DNA from: Bradyrhizobium tropiciagri
Lineage (GTDB): Bacteria; Pseudomonadota; Alphaproteobacteria; Rhizobiales; Xanthobacteraceae
Direction of reading: 5' to 3'
NCBI RefSeq assembly: GCF_018130545.1
Contig: NZ_JAFCKF010000003.1
Location: forward strand, 1 to 64,000
Length of the DNA: 64,000 nucleotides
Both the position numbers and the translations under genes were made by a program. The first letter of the stretch is position 1. The number at the start of each line of letters is the position of its first letter. Under the pieces are notes generated by a model, which was not told the DNA's origin, made no database searches, and saw only the letters and a program-made list of their open reading frames with translations. This document shows, piece after piece, positions 47,684 through 61,805 of this stretch.

Positions 47684-48051
47684 CACAGCACCTCCGGCGC
47701 GAGCGAAATGATCTTCATGTGGTTCTTGGCGCGCAGCTCGCGCGGCACCGGCCCGAAGATACGGGTGCCGACCGGCTCGGACTGATTGTTGATCAGCACG
47801 GCGGCGTTGCGGTCGAAACGGATGACCGAACCGTCGGCGCGGCGGATGTCCTTGCGGACCCGGACCACGACGGCCTTCATCACGTCGCCCTTCTTCACCT
47901 TGCCACGCGGAATGGCTTCCTTGATCGACACAACGATAACGTCGCCCACGGTGGCATAGCGGCGCTTGGAACCTCCAAGAACCTTGATGCACATGACACG
48001 GCGTGCGCCTGAATTATCGGCCACGTCGAGGTTGGTCTGCATCTGAATCAT
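47683..48051 (-). CDS. rplN: 50S ribosomal protein L14
   Basis: A 122-residue L14: [67 protein letters not shown]. Normal length, at the subunit interface. First gene of the spc segment, 75 bp after rpsQ; the gap holds a small stem CTTCGGCC/GGCCGAAG. Confidence 0.98.
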
Positions 48052-48126
48052 TGATGCACCTCGTCCTCTTTCTGCGCTTTAGCGCGCTCAAAATTTCCCT
48101 GAAGTACTTCGGCCAGGCCGAAGAAA

Positions 48127-48375
48127 TCAGGCCGTTTTCTTGTGTTCGCCCCGGACCACGGTCCAGCGCTTCAGCTTCGAGATCGGCTTCGATTCCTCGA
48201 TCCAGACCATGTCGCCAGGCTTGAACTGGTTGTTCTCGTCGTGCGCGTGGTAGTTCTTGGAACGGCGGATCGTCTTCTTGTAGATCGGGTGGGTGAAGCG
48301 GCGATCGACGCGCACCACGATGGTCTTGGCTTGCTTGTCGCTGACGACCACGCCCTGCAGAGTACGTTTCGGCAT
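48127..48375 (-). CDS. rpsQ: 30S ribosomal protein S17
   Basis: An 82-residue S17: [49 protein letters not shown] and [15 protein letters not shown] primary 16S rRNA binder. Last gene of the S10 segment; follows rpmC by ten bases. Confidence 0.97.
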   Translation of the reverse strand: MPKRTLQGVVVSDKQAKTIVVRVDRRFTHPIYKKTIRRSKNYHAHDENNQFKPGDMVWIEESKPISKLKRWTVVRGEHKKTA

Positions 48376-48385
48376 AGCTGGCCCC

Positions 48386-48592
48386 TTACTTCTTCTTCGC
48401 GCGCTGCTGCGCGGCGATGGTCTTGATACGAGCGATATCGCGGCGGGCTTCCCGCATCCGCGACGTGTTCTCCAGCTGCCCGGTGGCGCGCTGGAAACGC
48501 AGGTTGAAGCGTTCCTTCTTCAGGTTCAGGACCGCGTCTTCCCGCTGGTCGTCGCTCATCGCGCGAATGTCTTCAACTTTCATCTCGGCCAT
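48386..48592 (-). CDS. rpmC: 50S ribosomal protein L29
   Basis: A 68-residue L29: [59 protein letters not shown]. It sits near the exit tunnel. The start ATG 48592 gives normal length; the longer frame runs back into rplP. Confidence 0.97.
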   Translation of the reverse strand: MAEMKVEDIRAMSDDQREDAVLNLKKERFNLRFQRATGQLENTSRMREARRDIARIKTIAAQQRAKKK

Positions 48593-48597
48593 GGCGA

Positions 48598-49011
48598 TTA
48601 CTCCGCAATGCGCGCGACGAAGCGCGTCTTGATCGGCAGCTTGGCGGCGGCGAGCGACAATGCTTCCTTGGCGGTCTGCACCGGCACGCCGTCGATCTCG
48701 AACATCACGCGGCCCGGCTTGATCCGGACCACCCACAATTCCGGGGCACCCTTGCCGGAGCCCATGCGGACTTCGGCAGGCTTCTTCGACACCGGCACGT
48801 CCGGGAACACGCGGATCCAGACGCGGCCGGCGCGCTTCATGTGACGGGTCAGCGCGCGGCGGGCGGCTTCGATCTGACGGGCGGTGACGCGCTCAGGCTC
48901 CATCGCCTTCAGGCCGAACTGGCCGAACGCCAACGTCGCGCCAGAGGTCGCAACGCCGTGGATACGGCCCTTATGCGCCTTCCGGAACTTCGTTTTCTTA
49001 GGTTGCATCAT
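48598..49011 (-). CDS. rplP: 50S ribosomal protein L16
   Basis: A 137-residue L16: [88 protein letters not shown]. Positions the A-site tRNA. Five bases separate it from rpmC. Confidence 0.98.
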   Translation of the reverse strand: MMQPKKTKFRKAHKGRIHGVATSGATLAFGQFGLKAMEPERVTARQIEAARRALTRHMKRAGRVWIRVFPDVPVSKKPAEVRMGSGKGAPELWVVRIKPGRVMFEIDGVPVQTAKEALSLAAAKLPIKTRFVARIAE

Positions 49012-49041
49012 GGCTTTAAGCCCTCAAATTCCTGCTTTGCC

Positions 49042-49743
49042 TCAAGCGGCGTCGCGGCGCGAACGCGGCGTGTTGTCGCCTTCCGCCATCTTCTTGTCCT
49101 GGGCCATCGGATCGTGCTCGAGGATCTCGCCCTTGAAGATCCAGACCTTGACGCCGCAGGTGCCGAAGGTCGTGAACGCGGTAGCGACGCCGTAGTCGAC
49201 GTCGGCGCGCAGCGTGTGCAGCGGCACGCGACCTTCGCGATACCACTCCATGCGCGCGATTTCGGCGCCGCCGAGACGGCCCGAGCAATTGATGCGGATG
49301 CCCTCGGCGCCGAGACGCATCGCCGACTGCACGGCGCGCTTCATGGCGCGGCGGAACGCGACGCGGCGCTCGAGCTGCTGGGCGATCGATTCAGCGACCA
49401 GGGTCGCGTCGAGCTCCGGCTTGCGGATTTCGACGATGTTGATCACGACGTCCGACGAGGTGATGTCGGCAACCTTCTTGCGCAGCTTGTCGATGTCGGC
49501 GCCCTTCTTGCCGATCACGACGCCCGGACGGGCCGAGTGGATCGTCACGCGGCACTTCTTGTGCGGACGCTCGATCACGATGCGGGCGACAGCCGCCTGC
49601 TTGAGCTCCTTGTGCAGGATCTCGCGGATCTTGACGTCCTCGTGCAGGAGCTTGCCGTATTCCTGCTTGCCGGCGAACCAACGGGAGTCCCAGGTCCGGT
49701 TGATGCCGAGACGCAGCCCGATTGGATTGATCTTTTGACCCAT
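49042..49743 (-). CDS. rpsC: 30S ribosomal protein S3
   Basis: A 233-residue S3 with a type II KH domain ([25 protein letters not shown]) and the C-terminal domain [35 protein letters not shown]. Forms the mRNA entry tunnel. Between rplV and rplP. Confidence 0.98.
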   Translation of the reverse strand: MGQKINPIGLRLGINRTWDSRWFAGKQEYGKLLHEDVKIREILHKELKQAAVARIVIERPHKKCRVTIHSARPGVVIGKKGADIDKLRKKVADITSSDVVINIVEIRKPELDATLVAESIAQQLERRVAFRRAMKRAVQSAMRLGAEGIRINCSGRLGGAEIARMEWYREGRVPLHTLRADVDYGVATAFTTFGTCGVKVWIFKGEILEHDPMAQDKKMAEGDNTPRSRRDAA

Positions 49744-49763
49744 CGTCTTCTCCTGCGCCCTTC

Positions 49764-50150
49764 TTAGGCGCTTGCCTCGGCCTCGACCTGACGAACCACG
49801 ATGGTCAGGTGCGAGAACGGTTTGAACACACGGCCCGAACGGCCACGGCCGCGCGGAGCAAAACGCTTCATCACGATGCCGTTGCCGACATGCGCCTCGG
49901 CAACGACGAGATCGTCGACATCGAGGTCATGGTTGTTCTCGGCGTTGGCGATCGCCGATTCCAGGCACTTCTTGACGTCGACCGCGATCCGCTTGCGCGA
50001 GAACTGCAGGTCGGCGAGCGCAGCGGACGCCTTGCGGCCGCGGATCAGCTGCGCCACCAGGTTCAGCTTCTGCGGGCTGACGCGCAGCATGCGGGCGACG
50101 GCCTTGGCCTCATTGTCCGCGAGGCTACGTTCGCGCTTTGGTTTGCTCAT
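49764..50150 (-). CDS. rplV: 50S ribosomal protein L22
   Basis: A 128-residue L22: [85 protein letters not shown]. Its hairpin lines the exit tunnel, a macrolide-resistance site in other bacteria; nothing unusual is seen. Confidence 0.97.
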   Translation of the reverse strand: MSKPKRERSLADNEAKAVARMLRVSPQKLNLVAQLIRGRKASAALADLQFSRKRIAVDVKKCLESAIANAENNHDLDVDDLVVAEAHVGNGIVMKRFAPRGRGRSGRVFKPFSHLTIVVRQVEAEASA

Positions 50151-50160
50151 CGTCTATTCC

Positions 50161-50439
50161 TCAAGCCTTCTTGGCTTTCTTGTCGCCCGAGTGGCCGTGG
50201 AAGGTCCGGGTCGGCGAGAACTCGCCGAACTTGTGACCCACCATTTCCTCGTTGATCGCCACCGGCACGTGCTTCTGGCCGTTGTAGACACCGAAGGTCA
50301 GGCCGACGAACTGCGGCAGGATGGTGGAGCGGCGGCTCCAGATCTTGATGACGTCGTGACGGCCGGACGCGCGGGCGGCATCTGCCTTCTTGAGCAGAGA
50401 ACCCTCGACGAACGGGCCTTTCCAGACTGAACGAACCAT
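50161..50439 (-). CDS. rpsS: 30S ribosomal protein S19
   Basis: A 92-residue S19: [60 protein letters not shown]. Head protein that pairs with S13. Between rplB and rplV. Confidence 0.97.
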   Translation of the reverse strand: MVRSVWKGPFVEGSLLKKADAARASGRHDVIKIWSRRSTILPQFVGLTFGVYNGQKHVPVAINEEMVGHKFGEFSPTRTFHGHSGDKKAKKA

Positions 50440-50451
50440 GTCCGGCGTTCC

Positions 50452-51285
50452 TTACTTCTTCCGCTTGTGGCGGCTGAGGAGAATGAATTTGTTGGTCGAC
50501 TTGTTGGTGCGGGTCTTCTTGCCCTTGGTCGGCTTGCCCCACGGAGTAACCGGGTGGCGACCGCCCGAGGTACGACCTTCACCACCGCCGTGCGGGTGAT
50601 CGATCGGGTTCATGACGACGCCGCGGTTGTGCGGACGCCAGCCGAGCCAGCGGGTACGACCGGCCTTGCCGATCGAGATGTTCATGTGGTCCGGGTTCGA
50701 CACCGCGCCGATCGTGCCGCGGCAACGGCCGTGCACGAGACGCTGCTCGCCCGAGTTCAGGCGGACGATCACGTAGTCCTGGTCGCGACCGACGATCTGG
50801 GCGTAGGTGCCGGCGGAGCGCGCCAGCTGACCGCCCTTGCCGATCTTCAGCTCGATGTTGTGCACGATGGTGCCGACCGGCATGTTGCCGAGCGGCATGA
50901 CGTTGCCCGGCTTGACGTCGACATAGTTGCCGGCGACGACGGTGTCGCCCGCCGCCAGACGCTGCGGCGCCAGGATGTAGGCCAGCTCACCGTCCTGATA
51001 CTTGATCAGCGCGATGAACGCGGTGCGGTTCGGATCGTACTCGAGCCGCTCCACGACCGCCGGCATGTCCACCTTGTCGCGGCGGAAGTCGACGGTGCGG
51101 TAGGCCTTCTTGTGGCCGCCGCCGCGGAAACGCACGGTGATGCGACCGGTGTTGTTGCGACCGCCATTGCCGAGCTTGCCCTCGGTCAGGGTCTTCACCG
51201 GCTTGCCCTTGTAGAGCGCCGAACGATCGACCATGACCAGCTGGCGCTGGCCCGGCGTCGTGGGATTGTAGGTTTTCAATGCCAT
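50452..51285 (-). CDS. rplB: 50S ribosomal protein L2
   Basis: A 277-residue L2 of normal length: [22 protein letters not shown], then ATRKARRAGK-type RNA-binding region seen as [65 protein letters not shown], which contains the conserved peptidyl-transferase-proximal histidine. Between rplW and rpsS. Confidence 0.98.
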   Translation of the reverse strand: MALKTYNPTTPGQRQLVMVDRSALYKGKPVKTLTEGKLGNGGRNNTGRITVRFRGGGHKKAYRTVDFRRDKVDMPAVVERLEYDPNRTAFIALIKYQDGELAYILAPQRLAAGDTVVAGNYVDVKPGNVMPLGNMPVGTIVHNIELKIGKGGQLARSAGTYAQIVGRDQDYVIVRLNSGEQRLVHGRCRGTIGAVSNPDHMNISIGKAGRTRWLGWRPHNRGVVMNPIDHPHGGGEGRTSGGRHPVTPWGKPTKGKKTRTNKSTNKFILLSRHKRKK

Positions 51286-51297
51286 CGTCGTTGCGCC

Positions 51298-51597
51298 TTA
51301 TAGTCCGGTAGTCACGTCGATGCGGTGGCCCTCTTCCAGGGTCACGATCGCGCGCTTGATGTCCGACTGCGAGCCGAGATTGCCGCGGAACACCTTGGTC
51401 TTGCCCTTGCGAACGAGCGTGTTGACGCTCTTCACCTTGACGTCGAACAGCTTCTCGACCGCTTCCTTGATTTGCGGCTTGGTGGCCTTGGCGGCGACCT
51501 TGAACAGCACCTTGTTGTGCTCGGAGGCGAGCGTCGCCTTTTCCGTCACGACCGGCGAAATGATGACGTCGTAGTGGCGCGGATCGATGTTCTTCAT
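51298..51597 (-). CDS. rplW: 50S ribosomal protein L23
   Basis: A 99-residue L23, the docking site for trigger factor and [71 protein letters not shown]. Overlaps the rplD stop by four bases (ATGA), so the pair is coupled. Confidence 0.97.
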   Translation of the reverse strand: MKNIDPRHYDVIISPVVTEKATLASEHNKVLFKVAAKATKPQIKEAVEKLFDVKVKSVNTLVRKGKTKVFRGNLGSQSDIKRAIVTLEEGHRIDVTTGL

Positions 51598-52214
51598 TTG
51601 AAGCGCGCCTCCAGCGCATCAACCGCAGCCTTGGTCAGCACCAGCTTGTGGCGGCGGAGAATGTCGTAGACGTTGATGCCCTGGATCGGCAGCACGTCGA
51701 TGTTCGGAATGTTGCGGGCCGCGGTCGCGAAACCGGCGTTGAGCTCGGCGCCGTCGATGATCAGCGCGTTGGTGAGCCCGAGGCCAGAGAAGTGACCGAG
51801 CAGCGCCTTGGTCTTGGCGGCCTCGAGCGCGGCGTTGTCGATCACGATCAGACCGCCGTCCTTGGCCTTGGCCGACAGCGCATGCTTCAGAGCGAGCGCA
51901 CGCACCTTCTTCGGCAGGTCGGTCGCATGGGAGCGAACAACCGGACCGAACGCACGGCCACCGCCGCGGAACTGCGGCACGCGAGCCGAGCCGTGACGGG
52001 CGCCGCCGGTGCCCTTCTGCTTGTACATCTTCTTGCCGGTGCGCCAGACATCGGCGCGGCCCTGGGCCTTGTGAGTGCCGGCCTGACGCTTGTTCAGCTG
52101 CCACTGCACGCAGCGCTGAATGATGTCGGCGCGGGGCTCGAGACCGAAGATCGCGTCAGAGAGCTGAACGGATCCGGCGTCCTTGCCTTCAAGGGTCGTG
52201 ACTTTCAGTTCCAT
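51594..52214 (-). CDS. rplD: 50S ribosomal protein L4
   Basis: A 206-residue L4: [91 protein letters not shown]. The extended loop reaches the exit tunnel; in E. coli L4 is also the S10 operon repressor. Normal length. Confidence 0.97.
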   Translation of the reverse strand: MELKVTTLEGKDAGSVQLSDAIFGLEPRADIIQRCVQWQLNKRQAGTHKAQGRADVWRTGKKMYKQKGTGGARHGSARVPQFRGGGRAFGPVVRSHATDLPKKVRALALKHALSAKAKDGGLIVIDNAALEAAKTKALLGHFSGLGLTNALIIDGAELNAGFATAARNIPNIDVLPIQGINVYDILRRHKLVLTKAAVDALEARFK

Positions 52215-52215
52215 C

Positions 52216-52935
52216 TCACACGCCCTCCTTCTCGGCTACAGCTTCAACAGCGTCGCCGCCGGCAACCTTGAACTTGCCGGGCTTCGGGGCTTCCTTCGGC
52301 AGCGGCTTCTTGACGGCGTCGCGCACCGAGATCCAGCCGCCCTTGGAGCCGGGAACGGCGCCTTCGACGAGGATCAGGCCGCGTTCGACGTCGGTCTGCA
52401 CCACGCGCAGATTGAGCGTGGTGATGCGGTCGACGCCCATGTGACCGGGCATCTTCTTGTTCTTGAACGTCTTGCCGGGATCCTGACGACCACCGGTCGA
52501 ACCGATCGAACGGTGCGAGACCGACACACCGTGGGTGGCGCGCAGACCGCCGAAATTCCAGCGCTTCATGCCGCCGGCGAAGCCCTTACCGATCGAGGTG
52601 CCGGTCACGTCGACGAACTGGCCGACCACGAAATGGTCCGCCTGGATCTCCGCGCCGACCGGGATCAGCGCGTCCTCGGACACGCGGAACTCGGCGACCT
52701 TGCGCTTCGGCTCGACCTTGGCGACTGCGAACTGGCCGCGTTCGGCCTTGGGCATGTACACGGTCTTACGGGCGCCCGAGCCGAGCTGAAGCGCGACATA
52801 GCCGTTCTTCTCGGTCGTGCGGTGGCCCAGCACCTGGCAGTTGCCCAACTTCAGCACGGTCACAGGGATATGTTCGCCGGTCTCCGTAAAGACCCGCGTC
52901 ATCCCGACCTTCTGTGCGATCACTCCGGAGCGCAT
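52216..52935 (-). CDS. rplC: 50S ribosomal protein L3
   Basis: A 239-residue L3: [96 protein letters not shown]. Early assembly protein near the peptidyl transferase centre. A C-terminal extension rich in Ala/Glu/Val ([15 protein letters not shown]) lengthens it beyond about 210 residues, as is usual in rhizobia. Confidence 0.97.
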   Translation of the reverse strand: MRSGVIAQKVGMTRVFTETGEHIPVTVLKLGNCQVLGHRTTEKNGYVALQLGSGARKTVYMPKAERGQFAVAKVEPKRKVAEFRVSEDALIPVGAEIQADHFVVGQFVDVTGTSIGKGFAGGMKRWNFGGLRATHGVSVSHRSIGSTGGRQDPGKTFKNKKMPGHMGVDRITTLNLRVVQTDVERGLILVEGAVPGSKGGWISVRDAVKKPLPKEAPKPGKFKVAGGDAVEAVAEKEGV

Positions 52936-52989
52936 CGGCGTGCTTCCTGTCTTTCTGTCCGCAAGCGGCGGACGTAAAAATCCAAAACC

Positions 52990-53298
52990 TTAGAGCTTGA
53001 TCTCGACGTCGACACCGGCGGCCAGGTCGAGCTTCATCAGCGCATCGACGGTCTGCGGGGTCGGGTCGACAATGTCGAGGAGGCGCTTGTGGGTGCGCAT
53101 CTCGAATTGCTCGCGGCTCTTCTTGTCAACGTGCGGCGAACGGTTGACGGTGAACTTCTCGATGCGGGTCGGCAGCGGAATCGGTCCGCGAACCTGCGCA
53201 CCGGTGCGCTTCGCCGTGTTCACGATCTCACGGGTCGACGTATCGAGGATTCGATGGTCGAACGCCTTGAGACGGATGCGAATATTTTGGCCGTTCAT
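52990..53298 (-). CDS. rpsJ: 30S ribosomal protein S10
   Basis: A 102-residue S10/Nus[103 protein letters not shown]. Ribosomal and antitermination roles. First gene of the S10 operon; a repeat hairpin occupies the gap to tuf. Confidence 0.98.
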
Positions 53299-53318
53299 TG
53301 CCGTATTCTTTCTTTAGT

Positions 53319-53369
53319 GAGTGGCGAGTAGCGAATAGCGAATGGTGACCCACCCGCTACTCGCCATTC
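53319..53369. repeat. Palindromic repeat between tuf and rpsJ (GGCGAGTAGCG type)
   Basis: GAGTGGCGAGTAGCG (53319-53333) and CGCTACTCGCCATTC (53355-53369) pair at 14 of 15 positions with a 21-bp loop. It is the second copy in this cluster of the motif at 40678-40706. On the transcribed strand it forms a hairpin 20-70 bases before the rpsJ start. Confidence 0.8.
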
Positions 53370-53381
53370 CCTATCGCATAC

Positions 53382-54572
<1,191 letters not shown>

Positions 54573-54612
54573 TTGACTCTCCGTTCAGTCGTTAGCTGCT
54601 AACCAACGACAA

Positions 54613-56685
<2,073 letters not shown>

Positions 56686-56715
56686 GAGACTGTTCCTTAG
56701 ATTCCGTTATTCGCC

Positions 56716-57201
<486 letters not shown>

Positions 57202-57573
57202 TTACTTCGGACGCTTCGCGCCGTACTTCGAACGACGCTGCTTACGGTTCTTGACGCCCTGGGTATCCAGCACGCCGCGGAGGATGTGGTAGCGCACGCC
57301 GGGCAAGTCCTTGACGCGGCCGCCGCGGATCATGACCACCGAGTGCTCCTGCAGGTTATGGCCTTCACCCGGGATGTAGCCGATCACCTCGAAGCCATTG
57401 GTCAGGCGCACCTTGGCGACCTTACGAAGCGCCGAGTTCGGCTTCTTCGGGGTCGTGGTGTAGACGCGCGTGCACACGCCGCGCTTCTGCGGCGACTGCT
57501 GCAGCGCCGGCACCTTCTTACGTGACTTCTGCACTTCACGCGGTTTTGCGATCAGCTGGTTGATCGTCGGCAT
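57202..57573 (-). CDS. rpsL: 30S ribosomal protein S12
   Basis: A 123-residue S12: [51 protein letters not shown]. Lys43 (TPKKPNS) and Lys88 (GRVKDLPGV) are the wild-type, streptomycin-sensitive residues. AAAGGGTGAAGG lies just before the ATG. First gene of the str operon; rpoC, its usual upstream neighbour in alphaproteobacteria, is not adjacent here. Confidence 0.98.
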   Translation of the reverse strand: MPTINQLIAKPREVQKSRKKVPALQQSPQKRGVCTRVYTTTPKKPNSALRKVAKVRLTNGFEVIGYIPGEGHNLQEHSVVMIRGGRVKDLPGVRYHILRGVLDTQGVKNRKQRRSKYGAKRPK

Positions 57574-58270
57574 GTAGCCTTCACCCTTTAGTTCGCGAAG
57601 CCTTGAATGGCTCCGCCAATTCTTCTCGGGAAAAGCCGTCCCGTACGGCCCGCTCGACGCGAATCAAATACCCGCGCAAAGCGAAATCGCGCCAACCACT
57701 CATCGCTGAGCGGAAAGCGCTTCGACGCCACAGAGGACCGCGATCCCGAACCGATCAGCGTTCGCTGTTCAGTCCGCCACCGAGGTCATGCATCCGAAAT
57801 CAATCTCAAGAGGACGAGCTCAAGAGAACCAATATCGTCCTGGCATTGCCTAGCTATCATCGACAGCGTTTGAGCGGCATTCGTCGAGGTTGGTGCCCGT
57901 CCGGCGCCTGAAAAAGGACCTTCGGGGTGTTCCGTTCCGACGCTGGCTAGCTCACCGCCTGTCGTTAAGTGGGGGCCTTGTATAATCGAGAGATAGTGAA
58001 GTCAAGCAAAACGACAAGCAAAGAAACGCCTCTGGCACTTGCGGATTTCGCATTTCTCCGACGCTCGGGGCAAGGCGAAATGTGACAGCCTCCGCGCCTC
58101 CCCTCGCCTCGATCCGAATCTCCGGCTGACCTGCGGAATCATATTATACCCGGATAAAATAAGATTAGAAACAACTCTCCCCAACTTAGACCTGAAGGCA
58201 AACTTCGAAACTAAGCCTTTATTTGCCATTCGCGGCGCAAAAATCCGGGTCACGGCCACGGAAAGCTCTC
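57574..58270. other. Gene-free leader and divergent intergenic region upstream of rpsL
   Basis: About 700 bp with no credible coding frame. From left to right it holds the untranslated leader of the str operon (57574 to about 57973), the str promoter candidate (57979-58006), and an AT-rich stretch (about 58136-58235) unlike the GC-rich surroundings. Short open frames at 57603-57911 have poor composition and no ribosome binding site. Confidence 0.7.
57979..58006 (-). promoter_or_regulatory. str operon promoter candidate
   Basis: On the minus strand CTTGAC (58001-58006), a 16-bp spacer and TATACA (57979-57984) fit the alphaproteobacterial housekeeping pattern. Transcription would start near 57972, leaving a leader of about 400 nt before rpsL. 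Confidence 0.6.
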
Positions 58271-59479
58271 ATGCGGTACACCGACATCGCGATCATCGGC
58301 GGAGGTCTTGCGGGCTCGACCGCAGCCGCCATGCTCGGCCGTGCCGGGATACCGAGCCTGCTGATCGACCCTCACCAGGTCTATCCATTCGATTTCCGCG
58401 TCGAGAAGATCGGCGGCGACCTCCAGCTCGAGCGATTCGCCAGGACCGGACTGGCCGAATCCGTGCTTCGTTCGGCAACGCTGGACGGCGAGAACTGGAT
58501 CGCGCGATTCGGCCGTCTGCTGGACCGGCAGCCGAGCCGGCAATACGGCATCATGTACGACGAGCTGATCGCGGCGATCCGGAATGAGATCACCGGGTCG
58601 GCGGCATTCATCCGCGACAAGGTCGTCGATGTCGCGACCAGCTCCGAGCGGCAGAAGATCGTGCTCGCTGGTGGCGAGGAGATTTCGGCGCGCCTCGTCG
58701 TGCTCGCCAACGGCCTGAATGTCGGGCTGCGCCGAATGCTCGGCATCGAGCGGCTGGTCACCAGCCACTGCCACTCGATCTCGCTCGGCTTCGATTTCGT
58801 CCCCGTCGGCCGCCCCGCTTTCCCGTTCGCGGCCATGACCTATTTCTCGGAGCGGCCGAGCGACCTCATCCCCTACATCACGCTGTTTCCGGTCGGGAAC
58901 CGGATGCGCGCTAACCTCTTCACCTACCGCCCGGCCGACGATCCCTGGCTGCGGGCGATGCGGCGCAATCCGGTCGAGACGCTGAACGCCGCGCTGCCGC
59001 GGCTGCGCCGGCTGACCGGCGAGTTCGGCATCGCCGGCGACATTAAGGTCAGGCCCGCCGACGTCTATGTCAGCACCGGCTATCGGCAGGCCGGCGCCGT
59101 GCTGGTCGGGGACGCCTTCGCCAGCACCTGCCCGGTCACCGGCACCGGGACCGACAAGGTGTTCACCGACGTGGCCCAGCTCTGCAACGTCCACATCCCG
59201 GCCTGGCTCGCCACCGACGGCATGGGCGAGCAGAAGATCACCGCGTTCTACGACGATCCGGTCAAGACCGAGTGCGACGCCTGGTCGAATGCCAAGGCGT
59301 TCGATTTCCGGCAGGTGTCGATCGGCACCACGCCCTACTGGCAGGCACAGCGTTGGGCGCGTTTCCTCGGCTATCTCGGCCGGGGCTGGTTGCGCCGGCT
59401 GCACAGCTCGCCGGCGCCGTCAGCGACGCGACCGGCCAATCAATTCCGGCAGCGTCCGCACGCCGCGGACAGGGCGTAA
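58271..59479 (+). CDS. FAD-dependent oxidoreductase (monooxygenase/reductase fold)
   Basis: A 402-residue flavoprotein. It has the N-terminal Rossmann loop IIGGGLAGSTAAAMLGRAG (GGGLAG at 10-15) and the second FAD motif VGDAFASTCPVTGTGTDKV (Asp281), as in the PHBH, geranylgeranyl reductase and halogenase families. There is no WxWxIP halogenase motif. The C-terminus is basic. The ATG at 58271 has GGAAAG upstream and begins directly at the FAD fold; an upstream in-frame start is rejected. It is divergent from the str operon and converges with an ABC exporter. Substrate unknown. Confidence 0.85.
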   Translation: MRYTDIAIIGGGLAGSTAAAMLGRAGIPSLLIDPHQVYPFDFRVEKIGGDLQLERFARTGLAESVLRSATLDGENWIARFGRLLDRQPSRQYGIMYDELIAAIRNEITGSAAFIRDKVVDVATSSERQKIVLAGGEEISARLVVLANGLNVGLRRMLGIERLVTSHCHSISLGFDFVPVGRPAFPFAAMTYFSERPSDLIPYITLFPVGNRMRANLFTYRPADDPWLRAMRRNPVETLNAALPRLRRLTGEFGIAGDIKVRPADVYVSTGYRQAGAVLVGDAFASTCPVTGTGTDKVFTDVAQLCNVHIPAWLATDGMGEQKITAFYDDPVKTECDAWSNAKAFDFRQVSIGTTPYWQAQRWARFLGYLGRGWLRRLHSSPAPSATRPANQFRQRPHAADRA

Positions 59480-59521
59480 GACGAGATCATAAGGCGCTAC
59501 GCATCCGCGACGCGGCGGGCG

Positions 59522-61585
59522 TCACGCCTCCTCGTCTTCGTCCTCGTCTTCTTCATCATCATCGTCATCATCCGCGTCGTCGTCATCCTCGTCGTCCGCG
59601 TCATGATGCGAGAGGCCCTGGTCGTCCCACAGCTTGCGGTAGACGCCATTGCGGGCCAGCAGCTCCTGGTGCGAGCCGCGTTCGATCGCCCTGCCGCCCG
59701 ATATCACGATGATCTCGTCCATCTCGACCACCGAGGTCAGGCGGTGCGTCGACCAGATCATGGTGCGGCCCTCGGCGACCTTCAGCAGCGTGCGGTTGAT
59801 CGCAGCTTCCGTGGTTTGGTCGAGCGCCGAGGTCGCCTCGTCGAGCAGCAGCACCGATGGGTTGCGGATGATCGCGCGCGCGATCGCGATGCGCTGGCGC
59901 TGGCCGCCCGACAGCGTATCGCCGCGCTCGCCGACCGGCGTGTCGTAGCGCTGCGGCAGGCTCATGATGTAGCGATGGATCTCGGCCTTCTTCGCGGCGT
60001 CCTCGACCTCCGCGTCGGTGGCCCCTTCCTTGCCGAGCCGGATGTTCTCGCGGATCGACATGTTGAACAGCATGTTCTCCTGGAACACGACCGCCATGTT
60101 GGCCCGCAGCGATTCGCGCGTCACCCGGCGGATGTCGACGCCGTCGATGGCGACGCGACCCTCGTCCGGCACGTAGAGCCGCAGGATCAGGTTGATCAGC
60201 GTGCTCTTGCCGGAGCCGCTGGGGCCGACGATCGCAATGCTCTTGCCGGCATTGAGCTTGAGGCTGAGATTGTCGAGCACCGGCGTCTGCGCCCCCTCAT
60301 ACTGGAAGGTGACGCGGTCGAACGAGATGTCGTTGGTGATGCGCGGCAGGTCCGGCGCGCCGGGCCGGTCGGCGCCGCGGGTCGGCTCGTCGAGCAGCTC
60401 CTGGATGTGCCGCACCGCCGCCGCCGACGAGATCGACACCGGGATGAAATGCATGAGATGGGCGATGTTGTACGACACCTCCCAGAATGCACTCTCGAAG
60501 GTCACGAAGGTCCCGACCGTGATCTGGCCCTTGGTGGCGAGATAGGCGCCGATCGCCAGCACCACGAGGTGCAGCAGCAGCACCGCGATGGTGACGGTGC
60601 GCTCCACCATGGTCGACAGGAACATCGCCGAGGCGGCCTTGGCGCGGACGTCGCGGTTGCGCAGCGTGAACCAGCCGAGCGCCCGCCGCTGCAGGTTGAA
60701 CGCCTTCACCACCGCTTGCGCGGCGACGTTCTCCTGCACGGTGCCGAGCAGCGCGGCTTCGTTCTGCTTCTGCTCGTAATTGGCCTGCACCGCCTTCGGC
60801 GTCAGGATGCGCGGACCGATCAGCGTGATCGGAAACACCAGCAGCGCGACCGCGGCGAGCTGCCAGTTCAGGAACAGCATCAGGATGATGCCGGCGATCA
60901 GTTCGAGGCCCGGCAGCGCTGCGCTGTTGGCGAAGGTCTTGACCGAGCCCTCGAAGGCCGAGAGGTCGATCGAGAAGCGCGACAGGATCTCGCCGCGCTT
61001 GGTGCGCGCGAAATAGGCGGACGGCAGGTTCTGGACGTGCTCGAAGATCCGGGTCCGAACGTCGGCGATGATGCCGGCGGCAAGCCGCGCATCCCAGCGC
61101 TCGTACCAGACCGCGATGATCGAGGTGACGATGCCGGCGACCGCAAGCACGCCCAGGATCTTGTAGAGAGCGCCGAAATCCTCCTCGCCGAGCGCATCGT
61201 CGATCAGGAATTTCAGGCTGAGCGGCATGATGACGTTGAACAACGTCTCGACCACCACGCCGAAGGCAACGAAGGCGAACGGCTTCCGGTAGCTCGCCAG
61301 GATCGGCCTGACGAAGCCAAAGATCGTGGAGAGCGCGCCGGCGGCTTCCTTGGCGGTGTAGACGACGAGATCCTCGTCATCATCGTCGTCATCGAGCTCG
61401 AACTCGTCGTCCTCGTCCTCATCATCTTCGTCGTCAGCCGGAGACGCGGCCGGCTTCGCGGAGGCCGTCGCCGCGGGCGGACCGGTCACGGCCGCGGGCT
61501 TCTTCTTCAGCTCGGGATCGTCAGCCGCCGGTCTCGTCGGATCGTCTGATGCAGGAGGTCTTGATGCAGGAGGTCTTGGCGCCAT
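59522..61585 (-). CDS. ABC exporter (fused permease-ATPase) with acidic N- and C-terminal tails
   Basis: A 687-residue half-transporter of the NdvA/MsbA type. It has six membrane spans (about residues 100-390) and an ATPase domain with Walker A GPSGSGKST (from about 454), signature LSGGQRQRIAIARAI (from 558) and Walker B VLLLDEATSALD (about 578-589). Unusual are a Pro/Ala-rich start, an acidic block at 51-72 (DDEDDEDEDDEFELDDDD region), and a C-terminal tail (662-687) made almost only of Asp and Glu. Substrate unknown; cyclic glucan, lipid or the product of neighbouring flavoenzymes are possible. Confidence 0.92.
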   Translation of the reverse strand: MAPRPPASRPPASDDPTRPAADDPELKKKPAAVTGPPAATASAKPAASPADDEDDEDEDDEFELDDDDDDEDLVVYTAKEAAGALSTIFGFVRPILASYRKPFAFVAFGVVVETLFNVIMPLSLKFLIDDALGEEDFGALYKILGVLAVAGIVTSIIAVWYERWDARLAAGIIADVRTRIFEHVQNLPSAYFARTKRGEILSRFSIDLSAFEGSVKTFANSAALPGLELIAGIILMLFLNWQLAAVALLVFPITLIGPRILTPKAVQANYEQKQNEAALLGTVQENVAAQAVVKAFNLQRRALGWFTLRNRDVRAKAASAMFLSTMVERTVTIAVLLLHLVVLAIGAYLATKGQITVGTFVTFESAFWEVSYNIAHLMHFIPVSISSAAAVRHIQELLDEPTRGADRPGAPDLPRITNDISFDRVTFQYEGAQTPVLDNLSLKLNAGKSIAIVGPSGSGKSTLINLILRLYVPDEGRVAIDGVDIRRVTRESLRANMAVVFQENMLFNMSIRENIRLGKEGATDAEVEDAAKKAEIHRYIMSLPQRYDTPVGERGDTLSGGQRQRIAIARAIIRNPSVLLLDEATSALDQTTEAAINRTLLKVAEGRTMIWSTHRLTSVVEMDEIIVISGGRAIERGSHQELLARNGVYRKLWDDQGLSHHDADDEDDDDADDDDDDEEDEDEDEEA

Positions 61586-61805
61586 GAAACCAACCGATGC
61601 TCCACGGCCGGCATGACCGCAAATCGAAACCGCAGCGGCGAGCGCTGCGGCGGCGATCCTATGCGATCAGGATGAATTCGGCAAAGCGTTTGGAACGGCT
61701 GCATCGCCATGCGATCGCGACGATTCGCGACCACGCGTTGCCGCCGTTTGACGTTTGGTTGACGCAGGACCAATCGCCTTGCGTCAGACCCGTCAGTCGT
61801 TGCCG

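Noticed and set aside
57603-57911. Short plus-strand frames in the str leader
   Set aside because: Poor composition, no ribosome binding site, overlap each other, and lie in an untranslated leader.
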